From positions 1-64,000 of the IMG/VR virus record IMGVR_UViG_3300032293_000933: a stretch of 64,000 bases of DNA, one strand, 5' to 3'. Source of the stretch: a virus. This document shows positions 34,521-41,240 of the stretch, in pieces. The position numbers and the translations under genes are program-made. The notes below the pieces were generated by a model that saw only the letters and a program-made list of their open reading frames with translations, was not told the origin of the DNA and searched no databases. Every line of letters starts with the position of its first letter. Within the stretch, counting starts at the first letter, position 1.

Positions 34521-35161
34521 GCAAGATCAAATAAAAATTCATTGATATATTTTCTAGCAAAAGATTTATCGTAATACGACTTTAAGATTCCATAAGCTGG
34601 GTCTGTATATGATAAGTGATAATCATAACCTTTTTGATAAATGTGGGATGGTTCCATCTCACATTTTTTTGTGCAATCATTATACCTGTTTAAATATAAT
34701 TCTAATTTGTCTAAGTACTCTTCATAAAAATCGTGGTCATTTGTTTTTAACCATAATTTTTTAGAAAAGTAAGTATTTAAATCGTATATTTTTGAATCTT
34801 CTTTAATTCTATTTGGTTGATCACCAAGATATTTTTTGATATACTGGTTCTCGTAGTCACTGTCCATTTTTAATGGATGAAAATCAATGGTGCCAAAAAA
34901 CTTTTTATTGGCACATGAGACATACTCAGTACCAAAAACTGGATTGATATATTGAAAGTCTGGATACATAACAAGAGACTCTGCGATAAATTTATCCCTT
35001 ATGTTTAATTCGCAGAGTCTAATTCTTCTTAATTCATCAGTTTTCCAAACGTAAGATTTTATAATTGAGTTATTATCTTTTACTTCTTTATCTAACCACT
35101 TGGGAAGATCTACTTCAATTAGGTTAGGATAAACTTTAAATAATATATGTCTTACATTCAT
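34517..35161 (-). CDS. Ferredoxin-dependent bilin reductase (PebS/PcyA family)
   Basis: A 214-residue protein from the ATG at 35161 (a GTG at 35167 is also in frame). YPDFQYINPVFGTEYV, GTIDFHPL (conserved Asp of the active site) and DLNTYFSKKLWLK form the core FDBR signature; the C-terminal SYTDPAYGILKSYYDKSF followed by INEFLFDLA is also family-typical. FDBRs reduce biliverdin to phycoerythrobilin or phycocyanobilin. It is shorter than phage PebS (about 233). By motif it looks closer to PebS/PebA-B than PcyA, but the product cannot be set by eye. Haem oxygenase is not in the window. Confidence 0.82.
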   Translation of the reverse strand: MNVRHILFKVYPNLIEVDLPKWLDKEVKDNNSIIKSYVWKTDELRRIRLCELNIRDKFIAESLVMYPDFQYINPVFGTEYVSCANKKFFGTIDFHPLKMDSDYENQYIKKYLGDQPNRIKEDSKIYDLNTYFSKKLWLKTNDHDFYEEYLDKLELYLNRYNDCTKKCEMEPSHIYQKGYDYHLSYTDPAYGILKSYYDKSFARKYINEFLFDLA

Positions 35162-35190
35162 TATCACAACACTAATATCTTGTATTTATT

Positions 35191-36810
35191 ATGAAAGTTC
35201 TAACCATTTTTTCTGGACATGATGCATCTGCAACTGTTATAAAGGATGGTGTAATTGAATATTACTTTAAGGAAGAGAGGTATAATAAGAAGAAACACTC
35301 TGGTGGGCACAAATTTATTTTTGATATTATCTCAAAAAATTTTTTGCACGATATTGATTATATTATTTTTTCATCTGGAGAAAGTCAAGAGGATAAAGAT
35401 AAAAAAGATTCATCAATTAAATTATCAAATCCTAAAATTAAATTCATAAATCCAAAGTATCACCATCATTTATTTCATGCATCTGGTGCATTTTATAATA
35501 GTGGATTTGAAAAGTCTTTAATTATATGTGTTGATTCTGCAGGTGGATATCCAATTGACCCAGAAGTTTTTGAATGTGATTCTGTATATGTTGCAGAATA
35601 TCCATGTAAATTCACTCCTCTATATAAAAGATATTGGACTGCAAACTTACAAAAAAGATTTGATAAAGTTGTAAATGGATGTAGACATATTTGTAAACAT
35701 CATACTGATGAAATTAATATAGGAAATCTTTACAATAGTGCTGCACTTGCGATAGGACAAACAATTGATGATTGTGGTAAAGCAATGGGATTGTCTTCCT
35801 ATGGAGTTGCGATAGAAAAATTAAAGTTTTTTGGTGAAAGAATATCGGCAGATGCAGCAATTAAAAAATATTTTAAGAATTATCCAGAATTATTAGATTA
35901 TATGCTGGATTTTAATGATGATGCAAACTATAAGGTTGAGATAACAAAAGATAATTATCAATTTTTTTCAAACTATTGTTACGAAGTTCAACGTCAATGT
36001 CAAGAACAAGTTTGTAATCTGGTTAAAAAATATGTAGATAAAACTGGAATAAAAAAAGTTTGTATTACTGGTGGTTATGGTATGAATATTGTTACCAATT
36101 ATGAATTGACCATTAGATTTCCTGACGTTAAATTTTATTTCGATCCTATGTGTGATGACAGTGGATTAAGCATAGGAGCTTCTATGTATTCTTATAGACA
36201 ATTGTCTGGAGACTCTAGAATACTTCCATCTAAAGATACTTTTTTCCATGGTTTAACCCATGATGTATCACAATACCAAGGTGTATTTGCTGATGAAAAA
36301 GAGGTGGCAAGACTACTTTATAATAATAAGTCTGTTGCAGTATATAATCATCTTGCAGAAGCGGGTCAGAGGGCATTGGGGAACCGTTCTATACTGTTTA
36401 ATGCACTAAATCCAAATGCTAAAGATATTGTTAATAAAATTAAAAATAGAGAGTGGTATCGACCATTTGCTGCTATAGTTCTTGAAGAGGACGCGCATCT
36501 CTATTTTGACAATGTGATTCCAAATCCACACATGACAGTTTGCTTTCCTGTCAAGACAAATTTAATTCCAGGAGTTACACATGTCGATAATACTTGTAGA
36601 ATACAGACAGTAAATTCTGGGCATTTACATTCTATTTTAAATGAATTTAAAAACTTGACAGGGCATGGTATCCTATTAAATACCAGTTTTAATTTGGCAG
36701 GAGAACCTTTAGTCGAAACCCCACAAGATGCATTTAGGACTTTAAATTCTTCTTCTCTCGATTATCTTTGGTTTTACGAAACGAAACAGTTGTTTAATTT
36801 TACTTTTTGA
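35191..36810 (+). CDS. O-carbamoyltransferase, NodU/CmcH family (copy 3)
   Basis: A full-length 539-residue protein. The N-terminal FSGHDASATVIKDGVIEYY and YHHHLFHASGAFYNSGF (metal site, near residue 90) are followed by ITGGYGMNIVTNYEL. The C-terminal YrdC-like domain has AEAGQRALGNRSILF (near residue 388), HVDNTCRIQTV and LLNTSFNLAGEPLVETP. It is clearly diverged from copies 1 and 2 and is separated from them by hldD, glutaredoxin and the bilin reductase, so it may act on a different acceptor. Confidence 0.9.
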   Translation: MKVLTIFSGHDASATVIKDGVIEYYFKEERYNKKKHSGGHKFIFDIISKNFLHDIDYIIFSSGESQEDKDKKDSSIKLSNPKIKFINPKYHHHLFHASGAFYNSGFEKSLIICVDSAGGYPIDPEVFECDSVYVAEYPCKFTPLYKRYWTANLQKRFDKVVNGCRHICKHHTDEINIGNLYNSAALAIGQTIDDCGKAMGLSSYGVAIEKLKFFGERISADAAIKKYFKNYPELLDYMLDFNDDANYKVEITKDNYQFFSNYCYEVQRQCQEQVCNLVKKYVDKTGIKKVCITGGYGMNIVTNYELTIRFPDVKFYFDPMCDDSGLSIGASMYSYRQLSGDSRILPSKDTFFHGLTHDVSQYQGVFADEKEVARLLYNNKSVAVYNHLAEAGQRALGNRSILFNALNPNAKDIVNKIKNREWYRPFAAIVLEEDAHLYFDNVIPNPHMTVCFPVKTNLIPGVTHVDNTCRIQTVNSGHLHSILNEFKNLTGHGILLNTSFNLAGEPLVETPQDAFRTLNSSSLDYLWFYETKQLFNFTF

Positions 36811-36818
36811 TATATAAT
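36790..36818 (+). promoter_or_regulatory. Sigma70-type promoter at the start of the early-gene block
   Basis: TTGTTT (36790-36795), 17 bp, TATAAT (36813-36818), located in the last codons of the carbamoyltransferase gene and just after it. Transcription would start near 36825. Confidence 0.65.
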
Positions 36819-36842
36819 TTACAAATGGGAGCATTCGTTTTC

Positions 36843-37202
36843 ATGGAAGAAGAAGTTGTCACACTCCATTACGACGTGGAGAAGGCAGTAGACTTTGCTT
36901 TTCAAGGAAAGTTTATATTAAATTTCTATCAATACCTCAAAACAAATAATGCAAAGCGTCGTCATGCTGAGCAATTTATTGACAGCAAAACAGCAGCAAG
37001 CATTAACAGTCTAATTTTAGAGTTAGATGAATATTTAAAAGGAGGTCAAGATCCAGAACATAAACTTCTTCGTGAGGCGTATGGTCATATACCAAAACCA
37101 CAAGCAAGGAAAATAAAAGAATATCTTTATGGTATTCTTCAAGATGCCTGGAGATATAGTCATGACAAACGACCAGGAAGAAGGAAAAAGTCAAATAAAT
37201 AA
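36843..37202 (+). CDS. Early-region hypothetical protein
   Basis: 119 residues from the ATG at 36843, chosen because upstream in-frame ATGs (36807, 36825) lie before or at the predicted transcript start and GGGAG lies 11 bases before this one. The protein is helical and charged with a very basic C-terminus (YSHDKRPGRRKKSNK), which suggests nucleic acid contact. No family is recognised. Confidence 0.65.
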   Translation: MEEEVVTLHYDVEKAVDFAFQGKFILNFYQYLKTNNAKRRHAEQFIDSKTAASINSLILELDEYLKGGQDPEHKLLREAYGHIPKPQARKIKEYLYGILQDAWRYSHDKRPGRRKKSNK

Positions 37203-37380
37203 AATTGAATCCTCTGATATTAATCGTGGATTTGAGTTAATGTTGCGACATCGTAGCAGGAGGGAGAAGGCACCAGAACCTAGAACATTTGGTATAATGT
37301 TTGGGAAGGTAATCTCGCTCCTTAAACGAGAGATACACTTCCGATTTGAAATTTCACTTGGTATTATTAACAAACTATAA
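37162..37380 (+). CDS. Small basic hypothetical protein
   Basis: 72 residues overlapping the previous gene by 41 bases. SSDINRGFELMLRHRSRREK is strongly basic, followed by FGIMFGKVISLLKREIHFRFEISLG. It could bind nucleic acid or membrane; not recognised. Confidence 0.6.
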   Translation: MTNDQEEGKSQINKIESSDINRGFELMLRHRSRREKAPEPRTFGIMFGKVISLLKREIHFRFEISLGIINKL

Positions 37381-37397
37381 CTCTCGGGAGAAGTCCA

Positions 37398-37628
37398 ATG
37401 TTAGCAGTAACTCTCACATTCTCTGCCCTATTCTCAATAATGTTTTTATTTTTGGGTGGAGTAATCGGATGGATCGCAAAGCAACACTTCTATGAAGGAA
37501 CTGCAATTGCTTATACACACCCCGAAATGTTTGATGAAAATGGGAATATTATTCCCGATGAAATAGTAGCTGTACGATTTGAAAACACAAATGACTATTA
37601 CGAAGACGAAGAAGGAGACGAAGACTGA
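37398..37628 (+). CDS. Small membrane protein with acidic tail
   Basis: 76 residues: one N-terminal transmembrane helix (LTFSALFSIMFLFLGGVIGW) and a cytoplasmic-type acidic tail ending YYEDEEGDED. A GGGAGAAG ribosome binding site is present. It overlaps the next gene by 38 bases. Confidence 0.7.
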   Translation: MLAVTLTFSALFSIMFLFLGGVIGWIAKQHFYEGTAIAYTHPEMFDENGNIIPDEIVAVRFENTNDYYEDEEGDED

Positions 37629-38160
37629 ATCTCCTATTGAATTGCAACCAAATTCTTTTCAATTTGAAATTTTAGAATTAGTTTCTAAGCAAAGATCTAG
37701 TGTAAAAAAAGTAGAAGTCCTTCAAAAATATAGAAATGAAGGACTTACTGCAATTCTTATTTGGAATTTTGATGATACGGCAATCTCACTATTGCCACAA
37801 GGAGATGTTCCTTACTCAAGAGTTGAGGAGCAATCTGCATTTAATGATACTCTATCTGCATCAGTAGAAAAATTGAACAAAGTTCAAGGACTTTCTAATG
37901 CAGATGAATTTATCCGTAACAGGGCAACTTCCATTCGCAATGAGTGGGAGAACTTTTATAATTATCTTCAAGGTGGTAACCCATCTTTGTCAAGTCTCCG
38001 TAGAGAGACTATGTTTATTCAAATGCTTGAAGGACTTCATCCAAAAGAAGCTGAGATTATGGTTCTTGTTAAGGACAAAAAACTTCAAGAAAAATATAAG
38101 ATTACTAAAGATATTGTTGCTGAGGCATACCCAGATATTCAATGGGGAGGTCGCTCTTGA
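37591..38160 (+). CDS. Cyanophage early protein, DUF6433-like
   Basis: A 189-residue protein from the ATG at 37591. ELVSKQRSSVKKVEVLQKYR and LTAILIWNFDDTAISLLPQGDVPY followed by a helical C-terminal half (TMFIQMLEGLHPKEAEIMVLVKDKKL) resemble a family widespread in T4-like cyanophages without known function. The large overlap with the previous gene and the tight spacing to the next indicate one early operon. Confidence 0.68.
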   Translation: MTITKTKKETKTESPIELQPNSFQFEILELVSKQRSSVKKVEVLQKYRNEGLTAILIWNFDDTAISLLPQGDVPYSRVEEQSAFNDTLSASVEKLNKVQGLSNADEFIRNRATSIRNEWENFYNYLQGGNPSLSSLRRETMFIQMLEGLHPKEAEIMVLVKDKKLQEKYKITKDIVAEAYPDIQWGGRS

Positions 38161-38426
38161 ATATCAAAATTCTTCAACAAAATTGTGATCCTGAATTATC
38201 TAATGATAGAAATCTACCTTACAATGCATATCTAGTGCATTATTGTATTGATGATTCACTTTGTTATGATATTGTTATCGCAAATAAAAAGATAGACATT
38301 TTTGATTATTATTGGGATCTGTATAGAGAAGGATTAAAGTGGTATAAACAATCGGAAGGAAGAGTTAACCCTAAACTTTGGAATATAACTCCAAAAGAAA
38401 CTAAGAGTAAAAAAAGGGGGGAGTGA
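38157..38426 (+). CDS. Hypothetical protein with probable TTG start
   Basis: 89 residues if translation begins at the TTG at 38157, which lies six bases after a very strong GGGGAGG site (38144-38150) and overlaps the previous stop. The ATG at 38142 would place the start before the ribosome binding site. The sequence is rich in Asp/Tyr/Trp (FDYYWDLYREGLKWYKQ). Not recognised. Confidence 0.62.
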   Translation: MNIKILQQNCDPELSNDRNLPYNAYLVHYCIDDSLCYDIVIANKKIDIFDYYWDLYREGLKWYKQSEGRVNPKLWNITPKETKSKKRGE

Positions 38427-38638
38427 TGTCTAGTGGATTTGGCGCGGATAAACCTAAAAATGGTAAGGCAGTAGTTGTTATTAATGATAATGAAGTTAAT
38501 AAACTTCTAAAAGAATATAAGAAGATTAAAAAATATATGAGATCTTCTTTATACAAAGTAAAAACTATTGATGGTACAGAAGATGTAGTAAAAAATCTTC
38601 TGGATGAATATGGTGGCGATTCGGATGAACTCATCTGA
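38426..38638 (+). CDS. Small lysine-rich protein
   Basis: 70 residues with a GGGGGGAG site directly upstream of the ATG. AVVVINDNEVNKLLKEYKKIKKYM is a likely amphipathic helix. It overlaps the previous gene by one base. No known family is recognised. Confidence 0.65.
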   Translation: MSSGFGADKPKNGKAVVVINDNEVNKLLKEYKKIKKYMRSSLYKVKTIDGTEDVVKNLLDEYGGDSDELI

Positions 38639-39338
38639 TTGTTATAATTTTGATTGGGACCAGTATAGGGAACAAATAGATAAATGTGTATCTAAAAAAT
38701 ATTTTTTAGATTATACACCAGATGGTATAGAGACAGTTGAATTTGATGCATTTTACATATCTAAAAGATATAAAATTCTATACATACCAATATCAAAAAA
38801 TGCATCAACTTCTTTAAAGAATTTAATTGACTTTGAACCTGTGTACCAAGTACCAAATGTTCAGAGTCAATTTGATTTAGAAATACCAGAAGAATATAAA
38901 AAAGAATATAAAATTTTAGTTGTTACTAGGCATCCAAAGGATAGATGGATTTCTGGATTCAATCAATTTCTTAGCGAGGTTGGGGTTTATCTTTCTACAC
39001 CAAACTCTAGAGATATATTATTAGAGTTAAGAAACAAAAAATTTATATTTGATGGGCATACTTTGCCACAGTTTAGATTTATAGATTACTGCTTTCAACC
39101 ATCAAAAATAAACTTTGACATTAATCTTATTAGAATCGATGAGTTTTTTGAACAAAAAATATCTGATTTTATTGGTTGCGAAGTTCCAATAAAGAAAAAA
39201 AATTTAATGGATGGTGAGTATTTAAAAATTAAAAACTATGAATTATGTTGTAAGATTTTTAATGACTATTGTTTAAGGCATCAAAAATTTATAGATGTAT
39301 ACAGTCAAGATTATGTCCTGTACAATAATTCTAAATAA
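38625..39338 (+). CDS. Sulfotransferase-family protein
   Basis: 237 residues from the ATG at 38625 (38604 is an alternative). YIPISKNASTSLKNL matches the 5'-phosphosulfate-binding region and VVTRHPKDRWISGFNQF the 3'-phosphate-binding region of PAPS sulfotransferases of the carbohydrate type. It differs from the minus-strand enzyme at 6715, so the phage carries two. The acceptor is unknown. Confidence 0.72.
   Translation: MNSSDCYNFDWDQYREQIDKCVSKKYFLDYTPDGIETVEFDAFYISKRYKILYIPISKNASTSLKNLIDFEPVYQVPNVQSQFDLEIPEEYKKEYKILVVTRHPKDRWISGFNQFLSEVGVYLSTPNSRDILLELRNKKFIFDGHTLPQFRFIDYCFQPSKINFDINLIRIDEFFEQKISDFIGCEVPIKKKNLMDGEYLKIKNYELCCKIFNDYCLRHQKFIDVYSQDYVLYNNSK
39331..39337 (+). promoter_or_regulatory. 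Late-promoter-like CTAAATA
   Basis: Box overlapping the stop of the sulfotransferase-like gene and 27 bases before speD. Confidence 0.4.
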
Positions 39339-39364
39339 AAAAATGTCAAATATTTAAAGTAGAG

Positions 39365-39691
39365 ATGGGGAAACATTACTTATTAAATTTGTATGGGTGT
39401 TCTTTTGTATTGTTAGATGATCAAGAATACCTAATAAAGTTATTAGAAGAGGCAGCTAGTATTAGTGGTGCTACTGTAGTCAATACAATTTTTAAAAAAT
39501 TTGATCCTCAAGGAGTTACTGTACTAACTTTGCTATCTGAAAGTCATATTAGTATTCATACTTGGCCAGAAAAGGGAGAGGCTGCAGTAGATCTGTTTAC
39601 ATGTGGCGATTGTGACCCAAAGATTGGATGTGATATGATAATTGAACAATTGTATGCTACAAATCATACTTTGAGTTATATTGAACGATGA
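39365..39691 (+). CDS. speD: S-adenosylmethionine decarboxylase proenzyme
   Basis: A 108-residue class 1B SpeD. LLSESHISIHTWPEKGEA contains the self-cleavage site (Glu59-Ser60, where the serine becomes the pyruvoyl cofactor), with His66 and the downstream FTCGDC cysteine. It makes decarboxylated SAM for spermidine synthesis. speD is a common auxiliary metabolic gene in cyanophages. The length is normal for the family. Confidence 0.93.
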   Translation: MGKHYLLNLYGCSFVLLDDQEYLIKLLEEAASISGATVVNTIFKKFDPQGVTVLTLLSESHISIHTWPEKGEAAVDLFTCGDCDPKIGCDMIIEQLYATNHTLSYIER

Positions 39692-39819
39692 TTAATAAAA
39701 TTGTTGAAGCATTGGATCCAGTTGTTGTTGGTACAATTTTAGGAATTATGTTACTATTCCCATTTTCTTTTTTCATTTATGATTCAAGTAAGAATCCTGA
39801 TAAGTATAGACACAAATAA
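39688..39819 (+). CDS. 43-residue membrane protein
   Basis: One transmembrane helix (VVVGTILGIMLLFPFSFFIY) with a basic tail (KNPDKYRHK). Starts in a four-base ATGA overlap with speD, so it is probably translated with it. No family is recognised. Confidence 0.55.
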   Translation: MINKIVEALDPVVVGTILGIMLLFPFSFFIYDSSKNPDKYRHK

Positions 39820-39822
39820 TAG

Positions 39823-39851
39823 TTGACAAAATAAATTTTGCCTTCTATAAT
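39823..39851 (+). promoter_or_regulatory. Consensus sigma70 promoter
   Basis: TTGACA (39823-39828), 17 bp, TATAAT (39846-39851): a perfect match to the bacterial consensus, upstream of the gene at 39874. Confidence 0.88.
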
Positions 39852-39873
39852 TTAAAAATATATCTTTCTCATC

Positions 39874-40077
39874 ATGACATATAAACCTTATAGTATGGAA
39901 TGGAATCGGCATAGATACCTTGCCGAAGCAATTCAACAGTATTTTAATACTGATGCTTCGTTAGACACTATTTTAGATGACATTGTGGATGTTCTGGAGA
40001 AGAATGTTGAACATCACAAGACTCGTGCAGAAAAATTTCAAGAAGTTTTGGATGGATTAAAATCTCTTCCATATTGA
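39874..40077 (+). CDS. Small helical early protein
   Basis: 67 residues, MTYKPYSMEWNRHRYLAEA then an acidic helical body ending KSLPY. Directly behind a consensus promoter, so probably strongly expressed early. No known family is recognised. Confidence 0.72.
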   Translation: MTYKPYSMEWNRHRYLAEAIQQYFNTDASLDTILDDIVDVLEKNVEHHKTRAEKFQEVLDGLKSLPY

Positions 40078-40085
40078 TTTGAATA

Positions 40086-40092
40086 CTAAATA
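40086..40092 (+). promoter_or_regulatory. Late-promoter-like CTAAATA
   Basis: Box 20 bases before the gene at 40113. Its paralogue at 1676 also has CTAAATA. Confidence 0.4.
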
Positions 40093-40112
40093 ACCCTATA
40101 TGGAGACTACAT

Positions 40113-40439
40113 ATGCTCTCTACACAATATCGACTTCGTTTGGAAGCAATCTGTGATAAAATTGCTAAACATCAAGAAGTCACTTTAGATGATATGATTT
40201 GGGCAGAGAAACTTGCCAAGGCAAATAGGACCGCAGGTACAATGCTCCGCCAAGCAAGAAGAACAGCAGAAAATCCCGACATGAAGAAGGGTGATATGGA
40301 TGATTTTTTAAATCAACTTGACATTGGTGGATTGGGTCACGAACGTTTTGGTATTCGTAGATTTGAAAGTGTTGATGATATTGTAGATTTCTTTTCGGAA
40401 GATAGAGATAAGCCTGACGATTGGAGACAAAGAGATTAA
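40113..40439 (+). CDS. Helical protein, paralogue of the product at 1676
   Basis: 108 residues. The first 65 residues align with the 63-residue minus-strand protein (RLRLEAICDKI....VTLDDMIWAEKLAKANR.A..ML.QA). A C-terminal extension (GDMDDFLNQLDIGGLGHERFGIRRF...) is unique to this copy. GGAG lies upstream of the ATG. Conserved in style in T4-like cyanophages; function unknown. Confidence 0.75.
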   Translation: MLSTQYRLRLEAICDKIAKHQEVTLDDMIWAEKLAKANRTAGTMLRQARRTAENPDMKKGDMDDFLNQLDIGGLGHERFGIRRFESVDDIVDFFSEDRDKPDDWRQRD

Positions 40440-40464
40440 AATGTATTACATTTTACAAAAAGAC

Positions 40465-40493
40465 TTGCCTATATAATGCAATAGGTCTATAAT
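40465..40493 (+). promoter_or_regulatory. Sigma70-type promoter
   Basis: TTGCCT (40465-40470), 17 bp, TATAAT (40488-40493). A second TATAAT at 40472-40477 lacks a well-spaced -35. Drives the small-gene run 40553-41009. Confidence 0.7.
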
Positions 40494-40499
40494 GACCTT

Positions 40500-40551
40500 A
40501 CGTTCATCCCTATGGGACGGAAGTAAGCCGACTCGGAACGGAACGTTCATC
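40500..40551 (+). other. Structured leader with duplicated start region
   Basis: ACGTTC (40500-40505) pairs with GAACGT (40541-40546) and encloses two small hairpins, TCCC-TAT-GGGA (40507-40517) and CCG-ACT-CGG (40528-40536). CGTTCATC occurs at 40501 and 40544, each followed by a TATGG; the first gives a minimal ORF ATG-GGA-CGG-AAG-TAA at 40512. A translational control element is likely. Confidence 0.5.
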
Positions 40552-40552
40552 T

Positions 40553-40705
40553 ATGGAAGCACTCATTCTTTCATGCTTACAGGCACAGTTAATTGCTGGG
40601 AGAGTTAATAAACAAGACATTCCTAAACAGATTAAGAATGATTTAATTTGGGAGATTAAACAAATCTCTCCCAAAGAGTGTAAAATAGACGCAAAAGCCA
40701 ACTGA
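40553..40705 (+). CDS. 50-residue small protein
   Basis: MEALILSCLQAQLIAGRV followed by a helical polar half (KQDIPKQIKNDLIWEIKQ). It sits directly after the structured leader. A hydrophobic N-terminal half and helical C-terminal half resemble small host-type proteins, but the family is not recognised with certainty. Confidence 0.62.
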   Translation: MEALILSCLQAQLIAGRVNKQDIPKQIKNDLIWEIKQISPKECKIDAKAN

Positions 40706-40743
40706 AGGAACGCTCTTTAGCCTCAAAATTAAGGAGAACCCTA

Positions 40744-40911
40744 ATGTCTAAAGTCGTATATCGTGGTGTCGAATATGACACCAACGACCGCCCAAATCAA
40801 ACTTTGAAAAGAGAACCTCATGTAGAAATCTATCGCGGAACAATGTTCTGGGTGGATGAAAATGGAAACAAATTCTCTATGGAAAAGTCAAAGGGAGGTA
40901 ATGTAAAATGA
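40744..40911 (+). CDS. DUF4278-like protein of cyanobacterial type
   Basis: 55 residues beginning SKVVYRGVEYDTND and containing VEIYRGTMFWV. The double YRG pattern is that of DUF4278, a small family found in cyanobacteria. A clear AAGGAG site lies before the ATG. The phage copy is probably host-derived; function unknown. Confidence 0.68.
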   Translation: MSKVVYRGVEYDTNDRPNQTLKREPHVEIYRGTMFWVDENGNKFSMEKSKGGNVK

Positions 40912-41009
40912 ATACTTACTTCGTTCGTTACCTCAAGAAAAAAGCAAAGAAGGAAAGTCTTCTTAAAGCTGCACAGTTAAATATGGCAAAACAACCACAA
41001 ATTGCTTAA
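40908..41009 (+). CDS. 33-residue basic peptide
   Basis: MNTYFVRYLKKKAKKESLLKA, with a net positive charge and helical. Four-base ATGA overlap with the preceding gene and a terminator directly after, so it is the last gene of the unit. GGGAGG precedes it. Confidence 0.55.
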   Translation: MNTYFVRYLKKKAKKESLLKAAQLNMAKQPQIA

Positions 41010-41014
41010 TATAA

Positions 41015-41043
41015 AGAGGGGACTTGACTCCCCTCTTTTTTTT
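41015..41043 (+). terminator. Intrinsic terminator AGAGGGG-ACTTGACT-CCCCTCT
   Basis: A seven-base-pair stem, an eight-base loop and a long T-run. The loop contains TTGACT, the -35 box of the next promoter. Confidence 0.9.
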
Positions 41044-41052
41044 ATCTATAAT
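41024..41052 (+). promoter_or_regulatory. Promoter with -35 box inside the terminator loop
   Basis: TTGACT (41024-41029), 17 bp, TATAAT (41047-41052). Drives the gene at 41076 and probably those after it. Confidence 0.75.
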
Positions 41053-41075
41053 TACCTTTGTTGAGGTTAATAAAA

Positions 41076-41240
41076 ATGGATAGAGAAAAGCTAAAGCTAT
41101 TAATTAATACTCTTAAACAACTTATTGAAGAAATAGAATCTGAAGTTCTTTCAGATACAGAAAGTTATGTACAAGAATATGATTATAGTATAACCGATTA
41201 CGATGAAGTCTTTGAGGATGACGATGGATACTGCGATTAA
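41076..41240 (+). CDS. Small acidic protein
   Basis: 54 residues: a helix (REKLKLLINTLKQLIEEIES) and a very acidic Tyr-rich tail (YDEVFEDDDGYCD). A nucleic-acid-mimic or adaptor role is possible but unsupported. TTG codons upstream are in frame, but the ATG at 41076 fits the promoter. Confidence 0.62.
   Translation: MDREKLKLLINTLKQLIEEIESEVLSDTESYVQEYDYSITDYDEVFEDDDGYCD

Noticed and set aside
34517-35161. Assignment as PcyA specifically
   Set aside because: Family membership is clear, but the substrate-specific residues could not be placed by eye, so no gene symbol is given.
40500-40551. tRNA-like fold
   Set aside because: Stems are short, there is no TTC loop, no anticodon arm of proper size and no acceptor end. 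It is better read as an mRNA leader.
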